Positions 8,250-16,282 of a stretch of 64,000 nucleotides of DNA are shown here, piece after piece (within the stretch, counting starts at the first letter, position 1; every line of letters begins with the position of its first letter). The translations under genes were made by a program, and so were the position numbers. The notes under the pieces are model-generated. The model made no database searches and was not told where the DNA came from. It saw nothing but the letters and a program-made list of their open reading frames with translations. The DNA lies in assembly GCA_021782815.1 (NCBI GenBank), contig JAJXUO010000005.1, positions 28,453 through 92,452 of the forward strand, given 5' to 3'. The DNA is from Pseudomonadota bacterium. Its GTDB lineage: Bacteria > Pseudomonadota > Alphaproteobacteria > Rhodospirillales > Magnetospirillaceae.

Positions 8250-9059
8250 ATGTCCATGTTCCCCTTCTTCCCGGTAGACGGCGTCTGGCTCGTGCTCGGC
8301 CTCGCCCTGCTGCTGTTCCTGGCCCGCGGGCTGGTGATCATCCGTCAGACCGAACGCGGCGTGGTGCTGACCCTGGGGCGCTTCAGCCGCACCCTGGAGC
8401 CGGGCTTACGCTTCGTGCTGCCGGTGGTGCAGCAGCTGATGCGCACCGACGTGCGGGTCTATGTGCTGGAAATCTCCGATCAGGATCTCATCACCAAGGA
8501 CAATGTCTCGGTACGGGTGGCCGCCGTCACCTCCTATGCGGTGAAGGATCCGAAAAAGGCGCTTCTCGATGTGCGCGATTACAAGAGCGCCATCGACCTT
8601 CTGGCCCAGATCACCCTGCGCTCCACCGTGGGCAAGCACGCCCTCGACGATCTTCTGGCGCATCAGGAGGAGTTGAACAAAACCATCGCCACGGCGCTGG
8701 AGGCCCATTCCGAGGAATGGGGGGTGACCATCAAGGATGTGGCCATCCGCAGCGTCGATCTCAATCAGACCATGGTGCGGGCCATGGCGCAGGAGGCCGA
8801 GGCCGAACGGGGCAAGCGCGCCCGCGTCATCACCGCCGAGGGCGAAAAGGAGGCGGCGGTGAAACTGCGCAAGGCCGCCGACGAACTGGCCAAATCCCCC
8901 GCCGCCCTCACCTTGCGCTCGCTGGCCACGCTGAAGGAGATCGGCGCCGAACGCAACACCACCATCGTCTTCCCCATGGAGGCCAGCCTGTTCGCCGCCA
9001 CCGCCGCCGTCTCCGCCGCCCTGCACGGAACGCCGCCCAAAGACGCTTCGGAGGGGTAG
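8250..9059 (+). CDS. Stomatin-like SPFH/band 7 membrane protein (slipin)
   Basis: This 269-residue protein has one N-terminal membrane helix (residues about 8-28) followed by a band 7 domain: RGVVLTLGRFSRTLEPGLRF, then VSVRVAAVTSYAVKDPKKAL, and a helical EAEAERGKRARVITAEGEKE stretch that forms coiled coils in slipins. It would oligomerise at the inner membrane in detergent-resistant domains. The ATG at 8250 is preferred (gaaaggcgac upstream); an upstream TTG frame adds only 13 residues. No NfeD-like partner is next to it. Function in this organism is unknown. Confidence 0.85.
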   Translation: MSMFPFFPVDGVWLVLGLALLLFLARGLVIIRQTERGVVLTLGRFSRTLEPGLRFVLPVVQQLMRTDVRVYVLEISDQDLITKDNVSVRVAAVTSYAVKDPKKALLDVRDYKSAIDLLAQITLRSTVGKHALDDLLAHQEELNKTIATALEAHSEEWGVTIKDVAIRSVDLNQTMVRAMAQEAEAERGKRARVITAEGEKEAAVKLRKAADELAKSPAALTLRSLATLKEIGAERNTTIVFPMEASLFAATAAVSAALHGTPPKDASEG

Positions 9060-9066
9060 GCGCCTG

Positions 9067-9363
9067 TCAGCGGCTCAGATCCTGCCAGGCCCGGTCGGCG
9101 GCCGCGCCCACCTCGTGCGCCGCGTCGCGGACGCCATGGCCGATGGCATGGGCGGCGTCGCGGGTGCCGTGGCCGATGGCGCGGGTGGTGGTGCGCGCCG
9201 CATGTCCCACCGCGCGGCCGCTTTCCTTGAGATCCTGCTTGAGGCTGCCGCCGCTGCCCGACGTGGCCGACGGCGTTTCCGGCGCCGCGCCGGTATTGCC
9301 GGCCCGGCCCGGCGAGGTCCACACCACCAGCGCCGTGACGCACACCAGGGCGATCCGCTTCAT
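9067..9363 (-). CDS. Small secreted helical-repeat protein
   Basis: This 98-residue protein has a signal peptide (MKRIALVCVTALVVWTSPGRA) and a mature region dominated by repeats of about 11 residues built on GHxxRxxxxAI (VGHAARTTTRAIGHG, then RDAAHAIGHGVRDAAHEVG). The pattern predicts a long amphipathic helix with a regular His/Arg face. The family was not recognised. It is convergent with the slipin gene (7-bp gap) and shares its strand with the sigma-54 regulator upstream. Confidence 0.6.
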   Translation of the reverse strand: MKRIALVCVTALVVWTSPGRAGNTGAAPETPSATSGSGGSLKQDLKESGRAVGHAARTTTRAIGHGTRDAAHAIGHGVRDAAHEVGAAADRAWQDLSR

Positions 9364-9394
9364 TCCGCTCTCCTCACCAAAAAACCGTCCACCG

Positions 9395-10792
9395 TCAGGC
9401 CGGTTCGGACGCCGCCATTTTAAGCGCCGCCATGCGTTCGTAAAGGGTGGCGCGGGAAATGCCCAGGGCCTTGGCCGCCGCCGTCTTGTTGCCGCGGGCA
9501 TGGCGCAGGGCGGCGGCGATGGCGCCGCGTTCGGCCTGCGACAGCGCCTGCGACAGCGGCAGCGGCGCCTCGGCGGCGGGCAGCAGCGCCTCGGGCACCG
9601 GCAGAATGGTGAGAAAATGCTGGGCCGACAGCACCGGCGCCTCGGTCAGGGTACACACCCGTTCCAGCACGTTGCGCAGCTCGCGCACATTGCCCGGCCA
9701 GTCGTAGCCGCGCAGCACCTGCAGCGCCCCGGCATCCAGCTCGCGCGGGCCGCCCCCCACCACCAGGCGCAAGGCATCCAGCATGTTTTCCGCCAGCACC
9801 TCGATATCCTCGGGGCGGCGCTGCAACGGCGGCAGGGTGATGGGCACCACGTTCAGGCGGTAATAAAGATCGGCGCGAAACTGCCCCGAACGCACCAGGG
9901 CGGCCAGATCGCGGCTGGTGGCGGCGATGATGCGCACATCCACCCGCACCATCTTATTGCTGCCCAGCGGCTCCAGTTCCCGCTCTTGCAACACCCGCAG
10001 CAGCTTGCTTTGCGTCGAGAGCGGCATGTCGCCGATCTCGTCCAGGAACAGGGTGCCGCCGTCGGCCAGCTGGAACTTGCCTTCGCGCCCCTTGCGGTCG
10101 GCGCCGGTATAGGCCCCCGGCGCCGCCCCGAACAATTCGCCTTCCAGCAGGGTGTCGGGAATGGCCGCCACGTTGATGCCGACCATGCGCCGCCCGGCGC
10201 GGGCGCTGGCGGCGTGGATGGAATGGGCCAGAAGCTCCTTGCCGGTGCCGGTCTCGCCCAGCAGCAGCACCGTGCTGTCGGTCTGGGCGGCGCGCCGGGC
10301 CAGACGCTTGACCTCGCGCACCGCCTCGCTCACCCCCAGAAACTGCGAGAAGGTGTATTTGGCCCGCCGCTCCCCCGCCAGTTCGTGGCGGGCGCGGCGC
10401 AGATCCTCCTGCAGCTGCGAGAATTTGCCGAACAGCGGCTTCAGATAGTCGGCCTTTTCGTACAAAACGAAGCCGATGGCCCCAGACACCGCGCCAGCCT
10501 CGTCGCGCACCGGCATGCGGATCACCACGAAGCTGCGGCCGCCATGCTCCATTAGGTCCAGCAGCATGGGTTTGCCGGTCTGCACCACGGTGCGCAGCGC
10601 GCTTTTGGGGATCACCTCCTCGATGGCCCGCCCGGACACGTCGCCGCTGATGCCTAGCAGGTTTTTGTATTTGTCGTCGATCCACACGATGCGGGCCTGG
10701 CGGTCCACCGCCACCGCCCCCTCGCAGGCGCCGAGCAGCACGTCGAACCACGATTGGGCGACGCTGCCGCGAATCTGATCTGCGCTCATCAT
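9395..10792 (-). CDS. Sigma-54-dependent transcriptional activator (PAS-AAA+-Fis HTH)
   Basis: This 465-residue protein has an N-terminal PAS-like sensory part (residues about 10-120), then an AAA+ domain with Walker A GETGTGKE, the sigma-54 contact loop GAYTGA and Walker B LFLDEIGD, and a C-terminal Fis-type helix-turn-helix (KTAAAKALGISRATLYERM). It is transcribed away from the ketone-body operon, which has a -24/-12 promoter and two matched palindromes in the shared intergenic region. It is therefore the likely activator of 3-hydroxybutyrate/acetoacetate uptake and use. The PAS ligand is unknown. Confidence 0.9.
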   Translation of the reverse strand: MMSADQIRGSVAQSWFDVLLGACEGAVAVDRQARIVWIDDKYKNLLGISGDVSGRAIEEVIPKSALRTVVQTGKPMLLDLMEHGGRSFVVIRMPVRDEAGAVSGAIGFVLYEKADYLKPLFGKFSQLQEDLRRARHELAGERRAKYTFSQFLGVSEAVREVKRLARRAAQTDSTVLLLGETGTGKELLAHSIHAASARAGRRMVGINVAAIPDTLLEGELFGAAPGAYTGADRKGREGKFQLADGGTLFLDEIGDMPLSTQSKLLRVLQERELEPLGSNKMVRVDVRIIAATSRDLAALVRSGQFRADLYYRLNVVPITLPPLQRRPEDIEVLAENMLDALRLVVGGGPRELDAGALQVLRGYDWPGNVRELRNVLERVCTLTEAPVLSAQHFLTILPVPEALLPAAEAPLPLSQALSQAERGAIAAALRHARGNKTAAAKALGISRATLYERMAALKMAASEPA

Positions 10793-10855
10793 GGCGGCGC
10801 CAACCCTCCCGAAGGGCTTGGGACCATAATCCCATAGCCTTGTTTTTTGTCATTC

Positions 10856-10929
10856 TGTCCGCTTTTCCAGACAGCCGCAAGCCCCAGGAAAGCCCTTATC
10901 CCCGCCCCCATTGTCCGCTTCTCCGGACA
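10856..10929. promoter_or_regulatory. Two upstream activator palindromes, TGTCCG-N6-CGGACA type
   Basis: Site 1 at 10856-10873 reads TGTCCG-cttttc-CAGACA (one mismatch). Site 2 at 10912-10929 reads TGTCCG-cttctc-CGGACA (perfect). Their centres are 56 bp apart and lie about 75-140 bp upstream of the -24/-12 element, the usual place for sigma-54 enhancer sites. The divergent activator gene is the natural candidate to bind them. Confidence 0.75.
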
Positions 10930-10993
10930 ACACCCCGGCCACCCGTTTCGGGTGCGCCGCAACAACTGGCCGAATTCCGCCGCTTTCGCCGCC

Positions 10994-11009
10994 TGGCATG
11001 CCGCTTGCC
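10994..11009 (+). promoter_or_regulatory. Sigma-54 (-24/-12) promoter
   Basis: TGGCATG-ccgc-TTGCC matches the RpoN consensus TGGCAYG-N4-TTGCW with correct GG to GC spacing. The start of transcription would fall near 11021, giving a leader of about 80 nt before the permease ATG at 11100, which has a GGGAGG ribosome site. It drives the operon 11100-14634. Confidence 0.85.
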
Positions 11010-11099
11010 CTTTGGAGGCACAAGAAGCCGCGCAACGGCTCCACCACAACATCACGGCGACCGTCCCGCGAGGGGCCGCCGGAACGGGAGGTTTCATCC

Positions 11100-12494
11100 A
11101 TGAGTTTTCTTGTCTGCATCGGGGCCCTGGCCTTTCTGATGCTGGTGGCCTATCGCGGCTACAGCGTCATCCTCTTCGCCCCCGTCGCCGCCCTGGCGGC
11201 GGTGCTGCTCACCAACCCCGCCGCCGTGCTGCCGGTCTATAGCGGCCTGTTCATGGAGAACATGGTGGGGTTCGTGAAAAACTACTTTCCGGTCTTCATG
11301 CTGGGCGCGCTGTTCGGCAAGGTGATCGAACAGTCGGGCTTCGCCCGCTCCATCACCGCGGCGGTGATCGATCTGGTGGGGGCCGACCGCGCCATCCTGT
11401 CCATCGTCCTGGTCTGCGCCCTGCTCACCTACGGCGGCGTATCGCTGTTCGTGGTGGTGTTCGCCGTCTATCCCTTCGCCGCCGAGATGTTCCGCCAGAG
11501 CGACATCCCCAAACGGCTGATTCCCGGCACCATCGCCCTGGGGGCCTTCACCTTCACCATGGACAGCCTGCCCGGCACGCCGCAGATCCAGAACATCATT
11601 CCCACCACCTTTTTCAAGACCACCAGCATGGCCGCCCCGGTTCTGGGCAGCATCGGCGGCCTGTTCATCCTGGTAGTGGGCCTCGTTTACCTGAACTGGC
11701 GGCGGCGCACGGCGCAGGGACAGGGCGAAGGCTACGGCAAGGGGCATCTGAACGAACCCGAGGCGGTGGATCACCACGCCGTCGTCCATCCCCTGATCTC
11801 CGTGCTGCCGCTGTTCGTGGTGGGGATCGCCAATTTCGCCGTGACCAAATGGATCGGCCCGGCCCTGTGGGGCACCGTCAGCCAGGTGGAGCTGGCCCCC
11901 GGCGGCAAGGTGCTGGTGCAGCCGGTCTCCAAGTTCCTCGGCATCTGGTCGGTGGAGATCGCCCTGCTGCTGGGCATCCTGACGGTGGTGGCCTTCGCCT
12001 GGAAGGCGGTGCGGCCGCGCTTCGCCGAGGGCAGCAAGGCCGCCGTGGCCGGATCGCTGCTGGCGGCCATCAACACCGCCTCGGAATACGGCTTCGGCTC
12101 GGTGATCGCCGCCCTGCCCGGCTTCCTGGTGATCAAGAACGCCCTGACCGCCATCCCCAATCCCCTGGTCAACGAGGCCCTGACCGTCACCACCCTGGCC
12201 GGGGTCACCGGCTCGGCCTCGGGCGGCATGGGCATCGCCCTGGCCGCCATGGCCGATCAGTTCACCGCCGCCGCCCATGCCGCCGGCATTCCCCTGGAGG
12301 TGCTGCACCGCGTGGCGGCCATGGCCTCGGGCGGCATGGACACCCTGCCCCACAACGGCGCCGTCATCACCCTGCTGGCGGTGACCGGCCTCACCCACGC
12401 CCAATCCTACAAGGACGTGTTCGCCATCACCTGCATCAAGACCCTGGCGGTGTTCGTGGTCATCGGCACCTATTACGCCACCGGTCTGGTGTGA
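11100..12494 (+). CDS. GntP-family permease, probable 3-hydroxybutyrate/ketone-body transporter
   Basis: This 464-residue polytopic inner-membrane protein shows GntP/CitM-type features: FPVFMLGALFGKVIEQSG, LLTYGGVSLFVVVFAVYP, and MDSLPGTPQIQNIIPT in the middle, with a matching second half around GGMGIALAAMADQF. The ATG at 11100 follows GGGAGG. It is the first gene of an operon with 3-hydroxybutyrate dehydrogenase and CoA-transferase, so hydroxybutyrate or acetoacetate is the inferred substrate. The family itself also transports gluconate and other acids. Confidence 0.85.
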   Translation: MSFLVCIGALAFLMLVAYRGYSVILFAPVAALAAVLLTNPAAVLPVYSGLFMENMVGFVKNYFPVFMLGALFGKVIEQSGFARSITAAVIDLVGADRAILSIVLVCALLTYGGVSLFVVVFAVYPFAAEMFRQSDIPKRLIPGTIALGAFTFTMDSLPGTPQIQNIIPTTFFKTTSMAAPVLGSIGGLFILVVGLVYLNWRRRTAQGQGEGYGKGHLNEPEAVDHHAVVHPLISVLPLFVVGIANFAVTKWIGPALWGTVSQVELAPGGKVLVQPVSKFLGIWSVEIALLLGILTVVAFAWKAVRPRFAEGSKAAVAGSLLAAINTASEYGFGSVIAALPGFLVIKNALTAIPNPLVNEALTVTTLAGVTGSASGGMGIALAAMADQFTAAAHAAGIPLEVLHRVAAMASGGMDTLPHNGAVITLLAVTGLTHAQSYKDVFAITCIKTLAVFVVIGTYYATGLV

Positions 12495-12511
12495 CCCAGG
12501 AAGGATCTACC

Positions 12512-13294
12512 ATGCTGAAAGGACGCAGCGCCGTCATCACCGGCTCCACCAGCGGCATCGGCGCGGGCATTGCCCGCGCCCTGGCCGCCCAGGGCGCCGA
12601 TATTCTGCTGAACGGCTTCGGCGCGGCCGAGGCCATCGAAAGCTTGCGTGCCGGCCTTGCCGCCGAATTCGGCGTCAGGGTGCTCTATCACGGCGCCGAC
12701 CTGGCCCGGGCCGAGCACTGCGACGCCCTGGTGCGAACGGCCGAGGAGGCGTTCGGCCGCCTCGACATCCTGGTGAACAACGCCGGGATCCAGCATGTGG
12801 CCCGGGTGGAGGATTTTCCGCCGTCGCGCTGGGACGCCGTGCTGGCGGTGAACCTCTCCTCGGTGTTCCACACCACCCGCGCCGCCCTGCCCGGCATGCG
12901 GGCCCGCGGCTGGGGGCGGCTGATCAATGTGGCCTCGGTGCACGGATTGGTGGCCTCGGCCGAAAAGGCGGCCTATGTGGCCGCCAAGCACGGCGTGGTG
13001 GGGCTCACCAAGGTGGTGGCCCTGGAAAATGCCGAAAGTCCAGTCACCTGCAACGCCATCTGCCCCGGCTGGGTGCTGACCCCGCTGGTGGAGGCCCAGA
13101 TCGCCGCCCGCGCCGCCCGCGAGGGCATCCCCGTACCCCAGGCCGAGCGCGAGCTTCTGCTGGAAAAACAGCCCTCGGGCCGCTTTACCACCGTGGAGCA
13201 GCTGGGCGGCCTCGCCGTCTTCCTCTGCTCGGAGGCCGCCGCCAACATCACCGGCGCCACCCTGCCGGTGGACGGCGGCTGGCTGGCCCGCTGA
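12512..13294 (+). CDS. bdhA: D-3-hydroxybutyrate dehydrogenase
   Basis: This 260-residue classical SDR has TGSTSGIG (cofactor) near residue 11, NNAG near residue 89, the catalytic Ser in NVASVHG and the YVAAK pair (Y, K) about 13 residues later, then CPGWVLTPLVEAQI, typical of 3-hydroxybutyrate dehydrogenases. It oxidises (R)-3-hydroxybutyrate to acetoacetate with NAD+. It follows the permease by 17 bp and precedes the CoA-transferase, so the operon encodes import, oxidation and activation. Length is normal. Confidence 0.9.
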   Translation: MLKGRSAVITGSTSGIGAGIARALAAQGADILLNGFGAAEAIESLRAGLAAEFGVRVLYHGADLARAEHCDALVRTAEEAFGRLDILVNNAGIQHVARVEDFPPSRWDAVLAVNLSSVFHTTRAALPGMRARGWGRLINVASVHGLVASAEKAAYVAAKHGVVGLTKVVALENAESPVTCNAICPGWVLTPLVEAQIAARAAREGIPVPQAERELLLEKQPSGRFTTVEQLGGLAVFLCSEAAANITGATLPVDGGWLAR

Positions 13295-13322
13295 CCCCCC
13301 TAGACGACACAAGGACATCGGA

Positions 13323-13985
13323 ATGAACAAGGCCATTTCCGCCGCCGCCGCCGCCGAACGCATCGCCGACGGCGCGGTGATCATGATCGGCGGCTTCATG
13401 GGGGTGGGCAGCCCGCACCGCCTGATCGAGGAGCTGGTGCGCCAGAAGCGCGCCGGTCTTACCATCATCGCCAACGACAGCGCCCGCCCCGGCGTCGGCA
13501 TCGGCAAACTGATCGACGCCCGTGCCGTGCGCCGCCTCATCGCCACCCATATCGGCACCAATCCGGAAACCCAGCGCCAGATGATCGCCGGAGAGCTCGC
13601 GGTGGATCTGGTGCCGCAGGGCACCCTGGCCGAACGCATCCGCGCCGCCGGGCACGGCCTGGGCGGGGTGCTCACCCCCACCGGGGTCGGCACCATCGCC
13701 GCCGAGGGCAAGCAGACCCTGGAGGTGGACGGCCGCGCCTTCCTGCTGGAAAAGCCCCTGGCCGCCGATGTCGCCCTGATCGGCTGCCACCGCGCCGACT
13801 ATAACGGCAATCTCGACTATTCCCTCACCGCCCGCAACTTCAACCCCCTGATGGCCATGGCCGCCGGTCTGGTCATCGCCGAACCCGACGCCGTGGTGCC
13901 GGTGGGGGTGATCCCGCCCGACGCCGTGGTCACCCCCCATGTGCTGGTGGATCTGTTCGTGCAAGGAGATCATCGTCATGGATGA
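13323..13985 (+). CDS. 3-oxoacid/acetate CoA-transferase, subunit A
   Basis: This 220-residue protein is a family I CoA-transferase alpha subunit: DGAVIMIGGFMGVGSPHRLI near the N-terminus, TIIANDS, and ADVALIGCHRADYNGNLDYS with the usual CoA-binding fold. With subunit B it moves CoA to acetoacetate. Its 3' end overlaps the start of subunit B by 8 bp, so the subunits are coupled. AtoD/ScoA-type names apply; which CoA donor is used cannot be seen. Confidence 0.88.
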   Translation: MNKAISAAAAAERIADGAVIMIGGFMGVGSPHRLIEELVRQKRAGLTIIANDSARPGVGIGKLIDARAVRRLIATHIGTNPETQRQMIAGELAVDLVPQGTLAERIRAAGHGLGGVLTPTGVGTIAAEGKQTLEVDGRAFLLEKPLAADVALIGCHRADYNGNLDYSLTARNFNPLMAMAAGLVIAEPDAVVPVGVIPPDAVVTPHVLVDLFVQGDHRHG

Positions 13986-14634
13986 CAAGACCATTATCGC
14001 CCGACGGGTGGCCCGCGAGATGAAAAGCGGCCAGCTGGTCAATCTGGGCATCGGCCTGCCCACCACCGTGGCCCGCTATCTGCCCACCGGGATCGAGGTG
14101 TTCTTCCAATCGGAAAACGGCATCATCGGCATGGCGCCGGTGCCGGCGGAAGGCCTGGAAAACGACAGCCTGTCGGATGCCGGCGGCAGCCCCATCGGCG
14201 CCGTGGCCGGCGCCGCCGCCTTCGACAGCTGCACCTCGTTCGGCCTGATCCGCGGCGGCCATCTCGATGTCACCGTGCTGGGCGGCCTGCAGGTGGACGA
14301 ACAGGGCCGCCTGGCCAACTGGATGGTGCCGGGCAGGATGGTGCCCGGCATGGGCGGGGCCATGGATCTGGTCAGCGGCGCCCGCCGGGTGATCGTGGCC
14401 ATGACCCACACCGCCAAGGGCGAGGCCAAGATCCTGCCCCGCTGCACCCTGCCCCTGACCTCGGTGCGGCGGGTGGATCTTCTGGTGACCGAACTGGCGG
14501 TGATCGAACCCACGGCGCAGGGGCTGCTGCTGCGGGAAACCGCGCCGGGGGTCAGCGTCGATCAGGTGCTGGCCGCCACCGCCGCCCGCCTGATCGTGCC
14601 CGATCAGGTGGGGGTGATGGCCCTGGCCGCCTGA
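13978..14634 (+). CDS. 3-oxoacid/acetate CoA-transferase, subunit B
   Basis: This 218-residue protein begins at ATG 13978 after AAGGAG, inside the 3' end of subunit A. It has [15 protein letters not shown] and the [10 protein letters not shown] motif whose Glu forms the covalent CoA thioester in family I transferases, plus [18 protein letters not shown]. Length and order are typical of the beta subunit. Its stop TGA and the stop of the convergent downstream gene are adjacent (TGATCA, 14632-14637). Confidence 0.9.
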   Translation: MDDKTIIARRVAREMKSGQLVNLGIGLPTTVARYLPTGIEVFFQSENGIIGMAPVPAEGLENDSLSDAGGSPIGAVAGAAAFDSCTSFGLIRGGHLDVTVLGGLQVDEQGRLANWMVPGRMVPGMGGAMDLVSGARRVIVAMTHTAKGEAKILPRCTLPLTSVRRVDLLVTELAVIEPTAQGLLLRETAPGVSVDQVLAATAARLIVPDQVGVMALAA

Positions 14635-15093
14635 TCAGGACAGGGTGTTGGCGGCGGTGGCAACGCTGGAGGCGCCGCTGGCCGCCGCCGTCACCCCGCC
14701 GCTGGTTCCCAGATTTTCCGTCATCTTCTTTTTCAGATATTGCTGGAACGCCGCCTGCAGCTTGGTCTTCTGATCGGCCGGCAGGGCGTTGTACTCGGCC
14801 TTGCTGATATGCTGGGCGTTCAGCCAGGCGTCGAACATGCGCTGCACCGGCGTTTCCTTCATGTAGGACATGAAATCCTGCACCGCCGCATCGGAATTGC
14901 GGGTCCACGAAACCGACGAACTGCTGCCGCTGCTGGAACTGGTACTGGAGGCACTGCTGGTGCTGGCCGCGTTTTTGTTCCCCGCCGCCAGAGCGGCCTG
15001 CAAGGTTTCCTGAAACGACGCGCCGCTCTGCGTGCCGCCGCTCCGGCTGCTCGCGCTGCGTCCCGATGATGCCGTAACGCCATAGATCTGCAT
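14635..15093 (-). CDS. Serine-rich hypothetical protein
   Basis: This 152-residue protein has no signal peptide. It has a low-complexity Ser/Thr/Ala stretch (residues about 40-60), then a helical charged part (DFMSYMKETPVQRMFDAWL and AFQQYLKKKMTENLG) and an Ala/Ser-rich tail. Start MQIYGVTASSG follows a GGGAGA-like site. The architecture of flexible N-terminus plus small helical domain is seen in some alphaproteobacterial flagellar or envelope-associated proteins, but the family was not recognised. Confidence 0.6.
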   Translation of the reverse strand: MQIYGVTASSGRSASSRSGGTQSGASFQETLQAALAAGNKNAASTSSASSTSSSSGSSSSVSWTRNSDAAVQDFMSYMKETPVQRMFDAWLNAQHISKAEYNALPADQKTKLQAAFQQYLKKKMTENLGTSGGVTAAASGASSVATAANTLS

Positions 15094-15398
15094 GTGAGAT
15101 CTCCCATGTTGCCCTTGCGCGCCGCGGACTGGCGGCGCACACCCCAAACGGGAAGGCGGCATTCAGATTTCATGCCAGGGTCATGCAACGAAAAAACGCT
15201 TTTCTTTCAAACCCGCAGCTTGTGCCGGGCGGCAAAAATTGCCGGGTCGGGCGGCACATTTTACCCGCCGCCGGGCGCTCATCGCGCCAACACGGCGAAA
15301 ATTCCCTTGCAAACGAACACCGATCCCGCGTTCACCCGATGACCCTGGACACCGCACAGCACGATTGACGTGGCGCCCATCAGGCCTATCATGGCGGG
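15094..15398. other. Intergenic region upstream of the fluoride riboswitch
   Basis: About 300 bp with no ORF of coding character. It should contain the promoters of the Ser-rich gene (leftward) and of the riboswitch transcript (rightward). Several short GC-rich inverted repeats are present around 15220-15280, but no confident promoter was found. Confidence 0.4.
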
Positions 15399-15470
15399 AA
15401 GGGAATGGAGTCTCCCTTAAACCGCCGCAAGGCTGATGACTCCTACCGCGTGGATGAAATCGTCCGCGGT
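15399..15470 (+). ncRNA. Fluoride riboswitch (crcB motif) with downstream hairpin
   Basis: All three helices of the fluoride aptamer can be drawn: AAGGGA (15399-15404) with TCCCTT (15413-15418); GCC (15424-15426) with GGC (15431-15433) around a GCAA loop; and the pseudoknot GGAGTC (15407-15412) with GACTCC (15438-15443). The conserved linkers are present: AAACCGCC, CTGATGA, and CTCCTAC at the 3' end. A hairpin ACCGCG/CGCGGT follows at 15445-15470 and may be part of the expression platform; no U-run is evident, so translational control is plausible. The controlled gene starts at 15578. Confidence 0.9.
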
Positions 15471-15577
15471 GGGATGTCGTGTCGACCCGCCGCCGTCAGG
15501 AAGAGAGCGGGTCCTCGTCAGACGCTCCCCCTCCCTCCCCTTCATCACCGCCTCAACACCGCAAGGAGTCGCGTCCG

Positions 15578-16270
15578 ATGACGTATACCCATGAAGTCGA
15601 ACAGATGTGCCGGGTCGCCCGGGGCCCCAATCACGGTCCCGCCCCCATTCCGCAAGAGGGGCGCTGGACCAAGGCGCGGGAGGTTTCCGACATTTGCGGC
15701 CTGACCCACGGCGTGGGCTGGTGCGCCCCGCAGCAGGGGGCCTGCAAACTGACCCTGAACGTCAAGAACGGCATTATCGAGGAGGCGCTGGTGGAAACCA
15801 TCGGCTGCACCGGCATGACCCATTCGGCGGCCATGGCCGCCGAGATCCTGCCGGGCAAGACCATCCTTGAGGCCCTGAACACCGATCTGGTGTGCGATGC
15901 CATCAACGTCGCCATGCGCGAGATCTTCCTGCAGATCGCCTATGGCCGCACCCAGACCGCTTTTTCCGAGGGCGGCCTGCCCATCGGCGCCGGACTGGAG
16001 GATCTGGGCAAGGGCCTGCGCAGCGTCACCGGCACCATGTACGGCACCAGCGCCAGGGGGCCGCGCTATCTGGAGATGGCCGAGGGGTATGTGACCAAAC
16101 TGGCGCTGGACGCCGACGACGAGATCATCGGCTACGCGTTCGTGCAGCTCGGGGTGATGATGGACCATATCGCCAAGGGCATGGAGCCGAGCGCCGCCCT
16201 GGCCAAGGCTTCCGGCAGTTACGGCCGTTTCGCCGAGGCCGTCAAGATCATCAACCCGCGCCAGGCATAG
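15578..16270 (+). CDS. NifU/IscU-like iron-sulfur scaffold protein under a fluoride riboswitch
   Basis: A 230-residue protein resembling the N-terminal domain of NifU-type scaffolds but longer. It has Cys in GWCAPQQGACKLTL and the ETIGCTGMTHSAAMAAE segment, the counterpart of the cluster-ligand loop of IscU. Start ATG 15578 follows AAGGAG at 9 nt. It forms a two-gene unit with the GGGtGRT protein 12 bp downstream. Its position behind a fluoride aptamer suggests a role when fluoride is present, for example repair of a metal-dependent process, but this is inference. No standard isc or nif genes are adjacent. Confidence 0.75.
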   Translation: MTYTHEVEQMCRVARGPNHGPAPIPQEGRWTKAREVSDICGLTHGVGWCAPQQGACKLTLNVKNGIIEEALVETIGCTGMTHSAAMAAEILPGKTILEALNTDLVCDAINVAMREIFLQIAYGRTQTAFSEGGLPIGAGLEDLGKGLRSVTGTMYGTSARGPRYLEMAEGYVTKLALDADDEIIGYAFVQLGVMMDHIAKGMEPSAALAKASGSYGRFAEAVKIINPRQA

Positions 16271-16282
16271 GGAGAGCCCGCC

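Noticed and set aside
15445..15470. Rho-independent terminator as riboswitch expression platform
   Set aside because: A stem is present but no run of T follows; called only a hairpin of uncertain role.
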